In this document: positions 31,377 through 32,337 of the stretch, in pieces | Layout: each line of letters begins with the position of its first letter | Numbering within the stretch: the first letter of the stretch is position 1 | Source of the DNA: Nitrospirae bacterium CG1_02_44_142 | GTDB taxonomy: Bacteria > Nitrospirota > Thermodesulfovibrionia > Thermodesulfovibrionales > UBA1546 | Direction of reading: 5' to 3' | Length of the DNA stretch: 32,337 nucleotides | NCBI GenBank assembly: GCA_001871685.1 | Contig: MNVK01000044.1 | Coordinates: 1 to 32,337 of the forward strand | Notes under the pieces: model-generated | Seen by the model: only the letters and a program-made list of their open reading frames with translations | What the model was told of the DNA's origin: nothing | The model's database searches: none | Program-made: the position numbers and the translations under genes

Positions 31377-31561
31377 GATTCAGCGAGTTGGTGAGACTGT
31401 TAGGAGAGCATGGTTTTAGAATCGTTAAAGAAAAAGGGTCAATAAGATATTACGGGAAATCTGGATGGGATAAGTTGGTCAGGGTGGATTTTCACGGCTC
31501 AAAAGAGGTTCCTACAGGGACTTGCTATGCTATACTAAAAGCAGCAGGCATAAAGAAGTAG
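31373..31561 (+). CDS. hicA: HicA-family toxin with an altered active site
   Basis: A 62-residue protein with the HicA double-stranded-RNA-binding-like fold: FSELVRLLGEHGFRIVKEKGS, then VRVDFHGSKEVPTGTCYAILKAAGI. HicA toxins are mRNA interferases whose catalytic His usually follows a Gly-Ser turn; here that place holds Ile24 (KGSIRYYG). A GTG start overlaps the lipoprotein stop by 4 nt (GTGA). It is followed after 18 nt by hicB. The pair is probably a toxin-antitoxin module, but the toxin may be weakened or inactive. Confidence 0.85.
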   Translation: MRFSELVRLLGEHGFRIVKEKGSIRYYGKSGWDKLVRVDFHGSKEVPTGTCYAILKAAGIKK

Positions 31562-31579
31562 AAGCATCGGGGGTGTAAA

Positions 31580-31825
31580 ATGATTGAATTAGAATATTCA
31601 TTGGTGATTGAGGCCACAGATGAGCCTGATTATTTTGGATTTTATTCTCCGGATTTAGAGGGTTTCACGGGCATAGGGCATTCTATCGAGGACTGCCTTT
31701 ATAAGGCAAAATGGGGAATGGGAGAACACATTAATCTATTAAAAGAGAAGGGACTGCCCGTTCCTTCCAAAAATCTAAATCCGAAAATCATTATCCAGAA
31801 CCAGCAAGAATTGGTAAACGCTTAA
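31580..31825 (+). CDS. hicB: HicB-family antitoxin
   Basis: An 81-residue HicB domain protein (YFGFYSPDLEGFTGIGHSIEDCLYKAKWGMGEHINLLKEKGLPVPSK). HicB folds as a partial RNase H-like domain that blocks HicA. There is no C-terminal DNA-binding extension, so autoregulation would need another protein or does not occur. GGGGGTG just before the ATG is a fair ribosome site. Confidence 0.88.
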   Translation: MIELEYSLVIEATDEPDYFGFYSPDLEGFTGIGHSIEDCLYKAKWGMGEHINLLKEKGLPVPSKNLNPKIIIQNQQELVNA

Positions 31826-31890
31826 CGTTTGTCGACTCCAAAACTCTCAGATTTATTTCTTAACTCTTAGCATTACTTAGAAAGAGTTGC

Positions 31891-31896
31891 TATAAT
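31891..31896 (+). promoter_or_regulatory. Candidate -10 box TATAAT
   Basis: A perfect TATAAT with a weak -35 (TTAGCA, 18-nt spacer, 31867-31872). The predicted transcript start is about 10 nt before the small ORF at 31914. Confidence 0.4.
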
Positions 31897-31913
31897 TTGC
31901 AGAATACACGCAA

Positions 31914-32030
31914 ATGGAAGAACAAAAAATAATTAGCCCCCCAAAACCCTTTTGGAATATAACATCCCAAATATTTCTTTATCTAATGTTCTGTTTTATG
32001 TTGGCTGGATTTAAAGTGCATTTCTGGTAA
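31914..32030 (+). CDS. Putative 38-residue membrane miniprotein
   Basis: The ORF begins MEEQKIISPPKPFWN, followed by one strongly hydrophobic segment (about 16-34, ITSQIFLYLMFCFMLAGF), and ends KVHFW. The charged N-terminus, a single potential membrane helix and a perfect upstream TATAAT suggest a real small membrane protein. There is no good Shine-Dalgarno. It is not recognised as any family. It lies between hicB and the convergent serS. Confidence 0.4.
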   Translation: MEEQKIISPPKPFWNITSQIFLYLMFCFMLAGFKVHFW

Positions 32031-32080
32031 TTAATGCTTCCTTGGGCCTTGAGAGCAATTAGATAATAATTCGAATAAAT

Positions 32081-32337
<257 letters not shown>

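Overview
The window looks like a chromosomal contig from a Gram-negative, probably anaerobic bacterium. An outer membrane is implied by the lipoprotein-release transporter pair (LolC/E-type permease and LolD) and by several lipobox proteins. An anaerobic style of energy metabolism is implied by a complete six-gene rnfCDGEAB operon. Gene order (ispE, tRNA-Gln, prs, rplY/ctc, pth; trpE-trpG-proA) and overall style fit Nitrospirota (Thermodesulfovibrionia-like) or a Desulfobacterota relative. That placement is inference; no marker comparison could be run.

Layout. 1-1,080: tRNA with CAT anticodon, a repeat-bearing gene-free stretch, and a DUF433/DUF5615 antitoxin-toxin pair. 1,082-4,391: housekeeping run on the minus strand (pth, rplY, prs, tRNA-Gln, ispE). 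4,465-8,203: a TPR lipoprotein divergent from lolC and lolD. 8,318-13,190: a SWIB/histone-like protein, guaB, then ychF, ruvB and ruvA on the minus strand. 13,375-15,999: an AT-rich restriction-modification cassette (controller, DNA methyltransferase, HNH nuclease, an unknown gene and a truncated second methyltransferase) bracketed by inverted repeats beside tRNA-Ser. 16,293-21,857: the rnf operon. 22,000-25,526: four small, AT-richer genes, three of them for exported proteins including an M23 peptidase. 25,621-30,503: trpD facing the trpE-trpG-proA-UPF0158 operon. 30,671-32,337: tRNA-Gly, tRNA-Cys, a small lipoprotein, a hicAB toxin-antitoxin pair, a possible 38-residue membrane protein and the 3' end of serS.

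The most unusual signal is not a gene. Spacers throughout the window hold short arrays with a period of exactly 7 nt (sometimes 8), usually five units (35 nt), often arranged as two head-to-head arrays 1-4 nt apart that form imperfect hairpins. The word differs between loci while period and unit number stay nearly constant. Arrays abut tRNAs, stop codons and start codons. Four lie inside reading frames: the TrpE linker, the C-terminal tail of the TPR protein, the N-terminal hydrophobic segment of RnfB, and a 64-codon ORF. A different palindromic repeat is inserted in frame in RnfC. Classical dispersed palindromes occur near ruvAB, guaB and trpD. All coordinates come from reading the sequence by eye; no database search, folding or alignment was run.
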